Shown here: in pieces, positions 1 through 11,710 of the stretch | Numbering within the stretch: the stretch's first letter is position 1 | How the letters are laid out: each line of letters starts with the position of its first letter | NCBI GenBank assembly: GCA_934045905.1 | Contig: OW203767.1 | Location: 24,555,073 to 24,619,072, forward strand | Source: Leuctra nigra | Taxonomy: Eukaryota > Arthropoda > Insecta > Plecoptera > Leuctridae | Reading direction: 5' to 3' | DNA: 64,000 nt | Position numbers and translations under genes: made by a program | Notes under the pieces: model-generated | Told to the model about the DNA's origin: nothing | Database searches by the model: none | The model's input: only the letters and a program-made list of their open reading frames with translations

Positions 1-421
1 AAATTGTCAATAATACAGATAATGTTGGTCCCAATGGCCATGCAAAGTTTTAAGTTGATCGGTCATACGGTTCTAGTTTAAATTTCAAAAATCATATGAA
101 AGATTTTTTTAAATTTTAACCAATGGGAGGATTTGGCTGAAACTTTGTAAGATTGGGTACAATGTTGGTCGTAATGACTTGTCAAAATTTCAAATTGATC
201 GGAACAACCAATCGAAAAATATATTTTTTTTAAATTTGAGCCAATCACATGATCCCGTTCAAAAACGATCCCAGGGACCGCATAGATTACGTTAGTATAT
301 GTGCAAAATTTCAGATCGATTTGTTGTGCCGTTTGACCTGGGCTGTGAACAAAAGAAAAAAAAACACACACAGAGAAAGTGCCATAAGAGTACCGTGGTG
401 ACGCTCTCTACACTCGCTCAA
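1..421 (-). mobile_element. Family-1 (Helentron-like) copy cut by the window edge
   Basis: The 5' end of the element (minus strand) lies at about 421 (TTGAGCGAGTG). Internal blocks such as 'accaatgttggtc...atgcaaa' and 'ccgatcaac' match the copies at 5083 and 19925. Confidence 0.6.
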
Positions 422-449
422 TAAAGTGACAAAGTGTCCATTACTGGTA

Positions 450-811
450 CACTCCCCCCGACGGCTGTCACCTTATCGCGGTGGTGGGGTTTGTGTTGGC
501 CAATGATCCATTGCAGCTACGCCGGCGAGCATATGCTCATGTGTAAGGGTTACCCATGCCGGACAGATCAGTGGTGAGGTCCAGACCAAGAACAGCCAGG
601 GTCGGCCTAACCATGCCCTCCCTTGAATTTGCGGTCCCCTCGGGCCGGCCTCCCCCCTCGAGATGGTGATCCCCCTGAAATCGGGTTCCGCCGGCCCGAA
701 TCCTCACACCCCCCGGTCCGTCCCCATTCCGGCCTGGCCTTCCCACCAGTGCTGGACTCCCCCGGATCGGGCCCGTTAGGTCGACCCCCTCCCCTTGCCC
801 TCCAATTATGA
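450..811. repeat. GC-rich island of unknown origin
   Basis: A sharply bounded GC-rich stretch (runs of CCCC, CCGGCC, GGGCCCG) in AT-rich surroundings. It ends at ccctccaattatgatcaac. Several short frames are open on both strands, but none has a recognisable motif. It may be a retrotransposon fragment or an old coding insertion; I cannot say which. Confidence 0.4.
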
Positions 812-920
812 TCAACAAAGTTAAATATAACAATTAATGTGCGCAATATAACCTCGTCGTTGACGCGCCATTAAACCAAACTAATCTAATCTAACTGGTA
901 CACTGCCAATTACTTGTTCA

Positions 921-955
921 TTTACCCCACACTAGCTGAGCGTTTTCCTAGTAAA
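921..955 (+). mobile_element. Family-1 3'-end remnant
   Basis: Only CTGAGCGTTTTCCTAG, the terminal sequence of family 1, is preserved here. The stem partner is degraded. Confidence 0.4.
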
Positions 956-1631
956 GAAACTGCGGAATTTGTTCCAAAAAAAACGTTAGGCAGTAGCTTT
1001 TCAGCCAGTTTCAATAAAAGGACAATTGTCTCAATGAAAATCTTCAGCGTATTCGTTGTAATACGATTTAGACAAATCTCTGCAGACCTGGAATCTCTTA
1101 CCGCCAAGCTGAGTAAGATGTGTCTTCGGTAAACAAACTTCAACTGACACGTTCGTCTTTCCTGTCGAACTTTCAATGCAAGTCCGCTCAATTCAGGCAT
1201 GAAGCAATGTGAAGTAAATTAATAGTATAATGATAAGACTTTTTACTCAAATGTAGACAAGAGATAATATTTCCTTGGGTAACTAATAAGTCGTTATCGC
1301 TCTAACGTTCGAACCAAATTTATTTTGATAGAATGAAAAAAAACATAGATAGGTACCTACTTGGATATTTCTTGAGTGTAACTAAGAAATCTAAACACAA
1401 AATTATAAGTAAAATTATCTTTGCACCAACTCTAATTCGGATTAGTGTCTCAATGCTCTACTTAATTTTAAACAGTTAATTAGGACTTTGTATAATGCCA
1501 TGGCAAACACCCATGGCATGCCTTGAATGACGTTTAACCTTAACTGCTGGTTTTAGCAGAGTATTAAAAACAGAGATAATGGAATTTTCTATAAATATGA
1601 GCATGAAAGAGATGAAACCTGTGTTACGTCA
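956..1631. other. No feature seen
   Basis: AT-rich sequence with short frames only. A piece around 1490-1580 resembles 33880-33980 weakly. Confidence 0.5.
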
Positions 1632-2194
1632 TTGAGCGAGCGACTCCTTTTAACTCTTTTGACACGGACCTCTGTTTTTTTTTTGTTTTGCAGCTATCTG
1701 GAGCAATAGAAGTTGCACCGTTTCACCGATCGATCTGAAATTTTGCACACATGTAGAGACAACCTTTTCTGTTTGCAGACCCAATATTTTTTAAAATCAT
1801 TCATTGGTTAAAATTTAAATAAACATCTTTTGATAGGTTGAAAAATGAAAATGGTCTTCGATAAATCTGATCAAACTCATATTTTGTATGGTCATTAAGA
1901 AGACCAACATTGTCTCTTTATTTCATCATTTTCATTTTTAATAGCTGTCAGAAATAATGTATCGAAATGAATATTTTCCTGTGCCAATTGAATTGAATCT
2001 GATTTGCTATATGTACCAGGGTGCTTCAAGTTTCGATGAAAAACATAATACTTTTATGTTTATTTAGTGGATCATATTTCCATTTAATATGGATGTACGA
2101 TATATTTTCTGTGCATTGTGTACGCATTACCGATTCGAGAATTTGCACGTATCCGTGCTCGCTCATCAACGCGGTACACTGAGCGTTTTCCTAG
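1632..2194 (+). mobile_element. Family-1 (Helentron-like) copy
   Basis: Complete short copy: 5' TTGAGCGAGCG, a T-rich run, then internal blocks shared with the copies at 36531 and 18792, and 3' GCTCGCTCATCAACGCG with stem-loop and CTAG at 2191-2194. The next base begins the family-2 3' piece, so the two elements abut. Confidence 0.7.
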
Positions 2195-2197
2195 TAA

Positions 2198-2510
2198 TCA
2201 TCATCATCATCATTATCTGAAGAAAGCCGAACAATTTCACGATTTTCACAATCCTCCAGCTCGCAAACGGCATAACTTAATTATTGCCAAACTTGGAATA
2301 TGGTAGGGTGGGCCATAGCTCTAAATTAAAATATTTCGCAACAATGTGAGATTTTCCATTTTAAGATCCAGTAGGCGGCAAATGCTACTTTGATGATTAC
2401 AGTAAAAGTGGGTTGCTCCAGCCTTTAGGTTTGAACGGTATGTTGTGTGAGAGTGTGCGCGCCAAACGACTTGGCTGGCGTGGAGCGACCGAGCGACCGC
2501 TCCACTAGAT
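2198..2510 (+). mobile_element. Family-2 3' fragment
   Basis: Opens with a short (atc)n run and ends with a GGAGCGAC...CGCTCC hairpin and CTAGAT, as in the full copies. The hairpin region has an extra 'gagcgacc' duplication. Confidence 0.65.
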
Positions 2511-3109
2511 ACCATTATTAAAACGTTTAAAAGTGTAAACGTTCCATCCATCTTATTTTCCAGCCAACGAAATGGCGTTTGAATGAAACTCTGAAATCCA
2601 ATTAGCTCATGTATGAAATTTGAATTTCAAAATCTAAACTAAAATAACTCGCGTTTCACTATTGAGAACTCGTTCAAATGTCAAGTCGATGGATGATTTC
2701 TTACATGTTTATCTGCCAAACATCTTGACAACCCCCCCCCCCCTCTTTGTCCTGTCAGACAGAATAAAAAAGAGACGAGAGCCAAGAGTGTAATTAAATT
2801 GTGAAACAAATTATTGAACAAATTGACTGTGAAAAATGTCCACAAACTAGATACCTATTCAATATTTACGTTAGAATTCGAACGTAACATGATTTGACAC
2901 TATTTTGTATCTTTAGATAACCGGAAATTCATCAATATTTTGATGCTTCTATATCCTTGGTCTTTTCCCACTACTCTATACGTCATGATGCCTCTAGCGC
3001 CAAGTTCTTCACTCATCACTCGGAATTCTTGACACCTCCATGACTCGGAGAACGAATTCAAGTTTCCACAACAAATGATGCTGTATTTCCTAGTATATGA
3101 TGGGCGTAA
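2511..3109. other. No gene seen; 12-C tract at 2732-2743
   Basis: AT-rich sequence, no coding evidence on either strand. The poly-C run is one of five in the window. Confidence 0.5.
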
Positions 3110-3111
3110 TA

Positions 3112-3293
3112 GACCATTTTAAATATTATCTCGGTGGCTCTGCTTTCTAAGCAAAATCATATGCAGTTTGATTTCCAGACACCTTAGTCCCTGTTTCAAC
3201 AATAGGTAAAACAGGGACTAAGGTGTCTGGAAATAATACTGCACATGATTTTTCGTAGAAAGCAGAGCCACCGAGATAATATTTAAAATGGTC
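3112..3293. mobile_element. Palindromic MITE with TA target duplication
   Basis: Ends GACCATTTTAAATATTATCT are inverted, almost perfectly, over most of the length. TA flanks both sides (3110-3111 and 3294-3295), as in Tc1/mariner-type MITEs. A relative lies at 16716-16894. Confidence 0.75.
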
Positions 3294-3885
3294 TATTGTT
3301 TTTAATTATTGGCCACTGCCTTGAAACCAAATTGAAACCGATAATTACCTATAGTTTCTTTTTTAACTAAACTACGTTTGAATTGACCAATGTAGGTGGG
3401 CGTTGCCTTATGAAAGACAAAAGTATTACCATGGTAACTCCAGGGTTATTAGAAATAACAATTGTTCATTCAATCAAATGAAATTCAGAAAGATCAAAGA
3501 AATAGCTCACACGTGTTTAATCTAGTTTAATTTATCACTTGAAATAGTACAATCAATATATTTAAATCATATAAATCATGTTTGATGATATGCTGGACAA
3601 TTATTACAGATGCTACAACGAAACAAATTATATTTTGCCAGGTATGTTGCCAAAGCGTTTTACTTTTCAATGGCGTCTGTCACTGGATAGTTTCGTCAAC
3701 TTAAAAAGGTCCTTCCTCTCTTATGAGAAGTTAATTAAGACTGAACAATATTCAAGTAGATAGCTTAAAGCAATACTATTATTAACGGCAATTTGTTGAT
3801 TGTAAAACTGTTAAATTCTGTACGAATTCAATATTATTCTAATAATATCATCAGTTCGATTTGTTGTGTATACAAGCTCTTTGGT

Positions 3886-4358
3886 TGTGACCAAACATTG
3901 ACTTTTGTTTTATGACGTCGTAGCTACGATCACCACACTTTACAGGGATCGGAAACTGTCTGACTAGCTGGCCATGTGCTTGGTCAACTTGAACACAACA
4001 ATCATAGAACAGGCGGCTGTGATGTCGCTCACGTGACACATGTCTTTATCTCCCGCCAGAACAGAATTCAAATATTCGACAATGCGCTATCATCTTTAGC
4101 AGCGGCAAGTTTGAGAAGCTCTTTCGAACCTGGCGGCAATTGTGTGAATCAAATTAAAACACTCCAAAATCGTACTTTTTTTAAATTTCGCGGGTCACCG
4201 GCCGGAAGTAAACGGGTGCAGGAAGTCATCAGGTGCAAATCGGCGGCCCAAGCACTGGGCCGCCATCATTTAGCATTGGTCTTATGGGAGTGACGTCACT
4301 ATACGCAGACAGTTTCCGATCCCTGTAAAGTGTGGTGATCGTAGGTCGTAGTTTGGTC
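3886..4358. mobile_element. Terminal-inverted-repeat element
   Basis: Arms of about 44 bp (about 3920-3963 and 4306-4349; core CACCACACTTTACAGGGATC) bracket about 340 bp. Outside them, GACCAAAC motifs are also inverted. The interior is GC-richer, with a 105-codon frame that has no recognisable motif, so I do not call it a gene. Confidence 0.65.
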
Positions 4359-4846
4359 AGATCTACATTGGTCAAATGTGCTCAATTTTGACAGTTGGCA
4401 TATCACGTCACGATTTGTTTCTTTTATTCAAGATGGCCATTTTGTTGACACATGTCGTATTGGCCGCCAATCTGTGATTTTTGGTATTTTGTTGATATGT
4501 AGGTTGTGGACAAATCTTTTGGCATAATAATCAATCGATCAATCAACATAAATATCTAGGATTAATATTCATTTATAAGTTAAAATCAAATTTGGGAATG
4601 ATTCTATTCCAAATTACGTTAAATTGAAATTGGAATAAAATTAGTCAAAAAATGAATTGATTAAAATTAATTATAAAACCGTTGATTTATCAAACTACCT
4701 CTGAAGTACTTATGGAAGTGTTGAAATATTTCAATTAAAATATCACAGATTTCATATTTTTAAAGGTTAGGACAAAATATGCTGTTTTTAGAAATCTTAA
4801 AAAAAGTGGCAGAAAAACATGATATTGTCTTTTAATGAAGTTTAAA

Positions 4847-4923
4847 AATAATAAAATATCGCGGTAATCTATATAAATATTCTATACCACATATTACCGA
4901 TATTACCGCATTATTTTATTATT
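4847..4923. repeat. AT-rich hairpin
   Basis: AATAATAAAATATCGCGGTAAT is mirrored by ATTACCGCATTATTTTATT, with a short loop. It is isolated in AT-rich sequence (4359-5082) that otherwise shows nothing. Confidence 0.55.
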
Positions 4924-5429
4924 TAATCAATGGATTCTGAAAGTTTCCATGAAAATATGAAGCATATATTTTCCAATATTTTAAAAGTACCGTAGCGTAT
5001 TTCCAACATTAACAAAAAGTATTCTCAAGATCAAAACCGTGAAATATTTAATATTGTTCATTCAAATATTTCATATCATCTATTAAGCGATCGTAGAGCG
5101 TCACCACGGTACTCTTATGGCTCTTTCTCTGTGTTTTTTTTTGCCTGCACTGCCCAGGTCAACCGCACAACCAATCGATCTGAAATTTTGCACACACTAA
5201 CGTAATCTAAGTGGTCTCTGGGATCGTTTTTGAACGGGATCCTGTTTGGAAAAAAAAAAAATATATATATATCTTTCGATTGGTTCGAAATATCAAATTT
5301 CAATCATTTTGAAATTTTGTAAAGTCATTGCAACCAACATTGTCCCCAATCATACAAAGTTTCAGCAAAATCCTCCCATTATTTAAAATTAAAAACCGTC
5401 TATCTTGTGAGTTTTGAAATTTAAACTAG

Positions 5430-5586
5430 TCAACTATGCCACAACTATGAAACACTAAATTGTACTACCTAGTAATGAATAATGACTGTAACCACCGAAA
5501 GTGTCCATGTGCTGTTGTACCTTGTATTGTTCTTATTTCTAAGTTATACATAATAAATAAATTTGATTTGATTTTGATTTGATTTG
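5430..5586 (+). mobile_element. Non-LTR retrotransposon or SINE 3' end
   Basis: About 157 bp ending in AATAAATAAA and a (TTTGA)n-like tail, as insect non-LTR 3' ends do. Removing it rejoins 'tttaaactag' to 'aaccg.ttgaccgatc', the sequence found uninterrupted at 20270-20300. Confidence 0.65.
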
Positions 5587-5667
5587 AACCGTTTGACCGA
5601 TCTACTTAAAACTTTGAATGTTCATAGGGACCACCATTTTAGGTATTTTTGCCAATTTGAAGACTAA

Positions 5668-6310
5668 AGCCCTATCACACTGAGGCTGCATTTCACCAAG
5701 ATTCCAAACCCGGGTTAGAGGCGGTAAACCTGGTTTAGAGGCTCCTAAACCAGGTTTACCGCCTCTAACCCGGGTTTGGAATCTTGGTGAAACGCAGCCT
5801 CAGTTGCAACCCGTGTATGGAACCGGCGGTTGGAAAATATGGTTGGCCGCGCATGTGCAGAGACTAAATTTCGTCAACCCGCGGGTTGGTTTGAAAAATA
5901 GAGAAGTCTCTATACGTGACGTGAACTGACCAATACGATGCTATAAATAATAGCTATAAATCATGTTTTATCAGATGAATATTTAACTTGAACATGTGTA
6001 TGGATAAATATTGCGTATTATTATTAACTTGTACTTACTTAAATATCTTTCTTTCACAAGTAATCACTCAAAATATGAGATTTGGATTGCCGCTGTCAGA
6101 TTTGTTATTCCCTATACTTTTATTTTGGTTACTATGGCAACGTTTTCCGGAACCGGAAACGGTGCTTTCTGCGCAACTCATAAGTGTCAATTGTGAACCA
6201 ACCAACATCAAACCAAACAGTTGCGTGTGATAGGCGGTTGCCTCTTTTTGCAACAAAAGTTTCCATACGCGGGTTCCAACCGTGGGTTGCAACTCAGTGT
6301 GATACCCACT
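5668..6310. mobile_element. TIR element with TAA duplication
   Basis: Ends AGCCCTATCACACTGA and (inverted) AGTGGGTATCACACTGA, followed inward by GTTGCAACCC and GGTTGGAACC blocks. TAA flanks both sides (5665-5667, 6311-6313). A 3-bp T-A duplication suggests the PIF/Harbinger group. No transposase. Confidence 0.65.
5684..5799. mobile_element. 116-bp near-perfect palindrome MITE (copy 1)
   Basis: The sequence GGCTGCATTTCACCAAG... reads almost identically on both strands. It sits in the left terminus of the element at 5668-6310, which is interrupted exactly there. Flanks are TGA and TCA. The second copy at 48054-48169 has the same length. Confidence 0.8.
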
Positions 6311-6470
6311 TAATGTGTAGTTATTTTCAAAAGCTCTAAAATCTTGAAATATTTGAAAAATTTATACTAAATTTTTATCCCTGCCTTCTTGATCCTTCAG
6401 TTCCAAGGCCCGTAGAACAGACTTGCAAACGCATATCAAATCGTTAGCAGTACACAGAGCGTTTTCAAAG

Positions 6471-7519
6471 TATATTTCATAATCATTAAAATATTTCATC
6501 CTTACTCACTAGACACTATTCTGAAGCGACTTAGCTTAATGGTTTCTCAGAGGCCCATACCAAGATTCATTTACATTCATACTACTAAGACAATGTTCGT
6601 TTACTCCTATGCCATTAACATTGGTTGAAGTGAAGCCTAAACAGACCCTGTGATTCGGGAAATTCGTGCAGCTCCATCTTTTATCTCCATAGTGAACGAC
6701 GGCTCAAAGGGTAAATTATCATATTAGTTCATATGTTTACCACCAGTAGCTAATATAAGCGCTATTTCATCAGAATGACGAAAATTGCTGGGTACCTGGA
6801 AAGGCTTTACTTTCATTGGTCAAGTAAGAGAACCGTGTCTTACAAGTGTGAACTAAGCTATGATCCATGAATCTTGCCCATACATTCTATCTTCCCTAAA
6901 CAAGGCGGTGGTCACAACAATGGCGGCATAGTGGGTGATCCTTCATCAAGGAGGAAGCGCTGTTGTCTATAGGTGGCGGTGAGCGGTGACCACACATCGC
7001 TCTATGTGCCTGTCAGTATTCCTTGCAAGGCATCTTACAAGGAACGTATGTGACTACAATGTATGGCAACACATCGGGCAATCCGTCATATCGGACAGCT
7101 GCCAATTATAATGACAATTGCACGAGAATGCGTTTTATCATGATACAGTGTATCTTGAGATCTGTAACTGTTTGTCATGATCATGAAACATTTCAGAATC
7201 TATAATACCTAGTGGTATTAATTTCAATAATTGCGATGTTTTTGTGTGCAAATTGTTTATTACTCACGTTTTACACGAGTTTTATAGGCATGTATCATAA
7301 AGACAAGATCAAAATCAAAGAGGGAATATGTAAAAGTTTTTTAATGCGGTTAATATACAATATTTGAAAATAACATAATTTTGTTGGAAAATCAAACTTT
7401 TTTACACTAAAACGTGTAAATTTTCATTCATAAATATGAAATTAAAAATCAGCGTAGTACATTTTGGCGGGAAAACGCTATCCCGGTTAGTGATGTTATA
7501 TATTGTTTTAGCCATGGCA
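6471..7519. other. No gene seen
   Basis: Short frames only. A stretch at 7420-7480 (ttcataaatatgaaattaa, ttttggcgggaaaacgc) is inverted at 10405-10475, so part of this gap is repetitive. Confidence 0.45.
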
Positions 7520-7805
7520 ACATCATTCGAGAAAAAGGAACACGACTGACCTCTGGTGGATTCTTTGGTAGTATCCAAAATGGAGGATATAAAGGGTTTA
7601 TTTATGTAAATAAATGATATAAAATTTGCTTTAGTTGTTTGTTATGGCTGAAAAAGTAAACTTGTAACTAAATCTTGATTTCATTTATTTGTTTCTACTT
7701 TTTCACTGCCCTACGGAAACAGGAACATCAAAATAAAAAAGTGCATCTAAAAAGTTTCCTGCCAGAAGTGGCTCCATCACGTATCTCTTGTTTGTTCGAA
7801 TTGCT
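7520..7805 (+). repeat. Family-3 dispersed repeat
   Basis: Shares with 11413-11705 and 17925-18190 the blocks gaacacgactgacct, gttgtttgttatg, and ctgccagaagtggctccatc. No coding capacity and no readable ends, so the class is unknown. Confidence 0.6.
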
Positions 7806-7817
7806 GCCTGCTGGTTG

Positions 7818-9060
7818 ATCTAGTGGAGCGGTCGCTCCACCCAGCCAAGTCGTACAGTACACTCACACTCACTCAAAATACCGTTACTGCCTAATAAACT
7901 AAGGAGCAGACCAAACACTTTTACTGTAAGCAACAACATAGCATTTTCGGCCTACTGGATCTTATAAAATCCGAAAATATCACATTGTTGCAAAATATCT
8001 TAATTTCAAACTATGGCCCACCCCACCCCATATACCAAATTAGGTAACAACAGATTATGCCATTTGCGAGCTAGAAGGTCGTGAAAACAGTGAAATTACA
8101 CCCCTTTTAAAACCTATCTGATGATATCACGAAACGTCGCTGTCACCGCCACAGCCTAAGCGGCTAAACCGATCGACCTGAAAATTTTACCACATGTGGA
8201 CTTTTGGCGTCTGATAATACCTTGCCCTTACAAATTTTTTGTGCCGCCATTTTGAAACCGGAAGTGACGTCATATCTCAAAAACGGATGGACCGATCGGG
8301 ACGAAACTAGCGCCAAACGATTCGGACGGTCATCAATATAAAATATCAATAGTCTAAATAGAAATGTACTATTACCGAAATCATCTTTTATAACAATATA
8401 TTCAGAAGGCTTTTTATGTTATATAACATTTATAAATACATATTGTGGTGGCACTGACGCCAGCCGCCATTTTGAAAACCGGAAGTGATGCCATAACTCG
8501 AGAACGGCTGGACCAATTGGAACCAAACTTTCGCTATACTTCATAGCATATTATTTATAGCATTTACATAGCAACAAGCACAACTTTTCTTAGCAACCAA
8601 ATCACAAAGGCGTAATTTTTTAAAGGAATAATAGTCTTTGGTGCCACAATATAATGTTACAAGCTGTTAGAATAAACTGAAAAAAGGAGTGATATCCCCA
8701 TAAAAAAACACTCCGTGTAAAAATACCAGCCAAGTCTCTTCAACTAAAAAAAAATAGAAGAAGTCTAAAAATTCAGCACTGAAAAGTAGTTGATATCAAA
8801 AAATTGGCCAAGTCAAAACTTTTCAAAAAAACTTGGCGCATCGCTTTTTTAGGACATGTATAGATGAGTACATTTCATTTCCTGCCTACTTCTATACTAT
8901 TTATATTCACGATGCGCCAAGTATTTTTTGAAAAGTTTTGACTTGGCTAATTTTTTGATATCACTACTTTTCAGTGCTGAATTTTTAGATTTCTTCTATT
9001 TTTTTTTAGTTGAAGAGACTTGGCTGGTATTTTTACACGGAGTGTTTTTTATGGGGATAT
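7818..9060 (-). mobile_element. Family-2 element, copy 1
   Basis: On the minus strand it starts at 9060 with ATATCCCCATAAAAAACAC, passes through a foldback (8692-9060), a short interior with motif blocks GCCGCCATTTTG...CCGGAAGTGACGTCA (8243-8272) and a weaker second block (8461-8500), and ends with the hairpin GTGGAGCGGTCGCTCCAC and CTAG at 7823-7820. Confidence 0.7.
8692..9060. repeat. Foldback within family-2 copy 1
   Basis: Two arms of about 150 bp (8692-8843, 8910-9060) are close to perfect inverses, separated by a 66-bp loop. CTTGGCGCATCG marks the inner arm boundary. Copies in 13266-13668 and 31523-31936 are homologous. Confidence 0.85.
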
Positions 9061-9230
9061 AAATGACATCACTGGCCGGGATGCGTATATCCAATTTGTA
9101 TGCTACCTCGTCGCCAAGGTGCTATTTTCACAGCGCGTCTCCACGCGTCGCATGCCTCTTGTCACGCCCCATAGTGGAGGAATAAGTTGCAGCAGCCATT
9201 TCTACCTTCTAAAGTGTGTGTAATTGAAGT
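9061..9230 (+). repeat. Inverted partner of 10270-10440
   Basis: The block with atccaatttgtatgctacct, cgccaaggtgctattttcac and tctccacgcgtcgc recurs in inverted orientation at about 10320-10400. It may be two ends of one larger element spanning 9061-10475. Confidence 0.5.
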
Positions 9231-10249
9231 AATGAGTGTTAATTATCCAGACAAGTGGGTGTATCAGGTAAATGAGATCAATGAGACATGTCAATTATAA
9301 GAGCAAATATTGCGTGTGAAAATGATGCTGTGTAGTGGATTGAGGAATTTGGGATTCAAAACAACACACACTGGATTGCGGGAATTCCATACGCAAAATG
9401 TAACACGAAAGGTACTCTAAAGCGCAAGATTGTCTCAAGAGAAAAGGCATGTGATGTTACCCATAATAATGTGGCTCCATAATATTCAGACAAATATTAA
9501 TGATAATGTGGCTCCCGCAAATCAGCATTGAACATTGTTTCAAAAGACAGTTGATTTATACGTCGATACGTTTTTTTCACAGTGAATATGTCACAGTCGC
9601 ATGTGTTTCATTGTCTTGGTGATACAAGTGTTATTTTGAGAGCTTGCGAGCAATTCATTTGAACTTTTATGAACTTACATGGCGTGTTTGATCTGTGTGT
9701 ACAATACATTAATAAATAATATTATTTTTTTCTAATAAATTAAAAATTAAATAATAATTTAAAATACATTTCTAAAATTTTTGAATTACTTATTTTGTTT
9801 TGTGTTGATTCGAAATTATATTATATTTTATATAATGAAATATTTTAGCACTGCTATGGAATCAGATTTTTTGTCAAAGATATTATAACATTAATAAAGT
9901 TTCTATGCGAAAATTGTGGTCCCTTTTGTAATTTTTTAAAATAAAGGGGAAGAGAAAATAAATTATTAAATTTAATTAAAAAGTTAAATGAAATATTAAA
10001 CCTAAGAAATTCCCATAATAATTCATCGCAAAACTTGCCAACAAAAATCAATTGTTTTCCAACCCTATTTTTATACCTACCTCTCGAACATCAATTTACA
10101 TTTAAGAATTGAAGTCTTGTGTATCAATAAATTTGCACTTCGGCTCTAGATTTGAAAACAATATTTATTGAGTAGGATGATACATTTGATATTTGAAATT
10201 AATAATATAATTATAAATTAATTATACATTTGCTAAATTGAATGTAAGC
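9231..10249. other. No gene seen
   Basis: Very AT-rich, especially 9720-10240, with no motif that I recognise. Confidence 0.5.
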
Positions 10250-10475
10250 GTTTTTAACTCGAAAATGCATGAGAGAGACGTGACAGAATTAAATATACAT
10301 TCTGCTGTGTGTAAGAATAGGCAAACAAGGCGACGCGTGGAAAGGCGCTGTGAGAATAGCACCTTGGTGACGAGGTAGCATACAAATTGGACATACGCGG
10401 CCGGCGTGGCGTTTTCCCGCCAAAATAACACGGATTTTTAATATCATATTTATGAATGAAATTGCACAACACTGG
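10250..10475 (-). repeat. Inverted partner of 9061-9230 and 7420-7480
   Basis: The minus-strand reading contains ttcataaatatga, ttttggcgggaaaacgcc and caatttgtatgctacctcgt in one block, joining pieces that lie apart at 7.4 and 9.1 kb. It is therefore the best preserved copy of this repeat. Confidence 0.5.
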
Positions 10476-10542
10476 GGGGTTACCTAATATCGCGAAATGG
10501 TAGGACGGTGCTACCTAGCACGGTATTAGGTAAGGGTTTTAG

Positions 10543-11127
10543 TTGAGCGAGCGACTCCATTTTGCACTTTTGGACACTTCTTTTTTGTTTGTTTGTTTTT
10601 GTGTTTGGCCCGACGCCACCACGGGTCACAACTTTTCCCGATCGAGCTGAAATTTTGCACACATTTTAATATCGGTGTAACTTAGTGTATAGTTTTGGAG
10701 AGCTGACCTCTGATTGCTTCAAAAATTAAATATATATCTCACGATTGGTCAAAAATCAAAATGTTCCGATTAAGTTCAAATTTTGCATGGGCATTAAGAC
10801 TACCATTTTCACTCATTATACAAGTTTTCAGCCCAATCGGTTGATATCTAATGTGTACTTATTGACATTTAAATAGAATGCCAGAAAATATTTTATTGCG
10901 ACATTTAATTTCAAGTGCAACTTAGATCTGATTTTCTTTATGGATCAGAGTGTATAGTTGGCTATTCTCAGTTTCAATGAAGATCAGGTAATTTCATTTT
11001 GATCGAGTGGATCGTATTTCAATTCACTATGGATGTATATTGTGGTGTGCGTTATACGATATTCCGGCTGGAGATATTGCGCGTGTGGGTGCTCGCTCAT
11101 CAACGCGTAACACAGAGCGTTTTCCTA
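10543..11127 (+). mobile_element. Family-1 copy
   Basis: 5' TTGAGCGAGCGACTCCATTT; 3' GCTCGCTCATCAACGCG, a stem-loop variant, and CTAG at 11124-11127. The internal text is diverged (ccgatcgagctgaaattttg remains). Confidence 0.65.
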
Positions 11128-11149
11128 GTGTTACAATTATGGGATTTAC

Positions 11150-11710
11150 CAACTAACATGTTGTTACTTTGAATTTTTGTTTTTAATATATTCATGCAAT
11201 TCACTATTGTGAAGGTACACTCGACAAAACTTAACACGATATTTGAGCGATACGGATTGGCTGGGTTATCAGGTTCCTTGACAATCAATCCTTGTTATTA
11301 TCAATGAAATCCGAGCTCACCTACTATGATCGAGTTTTAGATGACGAGTTAGCATATACTTCTTCTGTTGTTGATATCAAATCGTTTTCAGCCAATCAGA
11401 TCACTTCAAATACCGTTTTTCAATTCGAGAAAATAAGGAACACGACTGACCTGTGGTGGTTTCTTTGGTACTAGACATAGGGGGGATAATGGAGGATATC
11501 ACGGGAATATTTATATAAATAAATTATATTAAATTTTACTTAAGTTGTTTGTTATGACTGAAAAAGTAAACTAGTAACTTAATTTCAATTTCAATTTTCT
11601 CCTTTTTCACTGCCATGGAACACGAGCTTCAAAATAAAAAAGTACATCTAAAACGTTTCCTGCCAGAAGTGGCTCCATCACGTATCGCTTATTTGTTCGA
11701 ATAGTTTCGA
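11150..11710 (+). repeat. Family-3 repeat, longest copy
   Basis: Includes an upstream part (gattggctgggttatcaggt, caatcaatccttgttatt) that is inverted at 18420-18500, and the downstream part shared with 7520 and 17925. Confidence 0.55.

Larger units (their letters stand above)
5083..6470 (+). mobile_element. Family-1 copy split by nested insertions
   Basis: The family-1 sequence starts at 5083, is broken at about 5430 by a retroposon 3' end, resumes at 5587, is broken at 5668 by a TIR element, and resumes at 6314 (tgtgtagttattttcaaaag, which matches 38150). It ends in a decayed terminus at about 6470. Confidence 0.6.

Noticed and set aside
537..846. GC-rich overlapping frames on both strands
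   Set aside because: Pro/Gly/Arg-rich composition simply reflects GC content; no motif or homologous copy in the window identifies a product.
3976..4293. 105-codon frame inside the TIR element
   Set aside because: No recognisable domain, no splice or promoter context, and it lies within a non-autonomous element.
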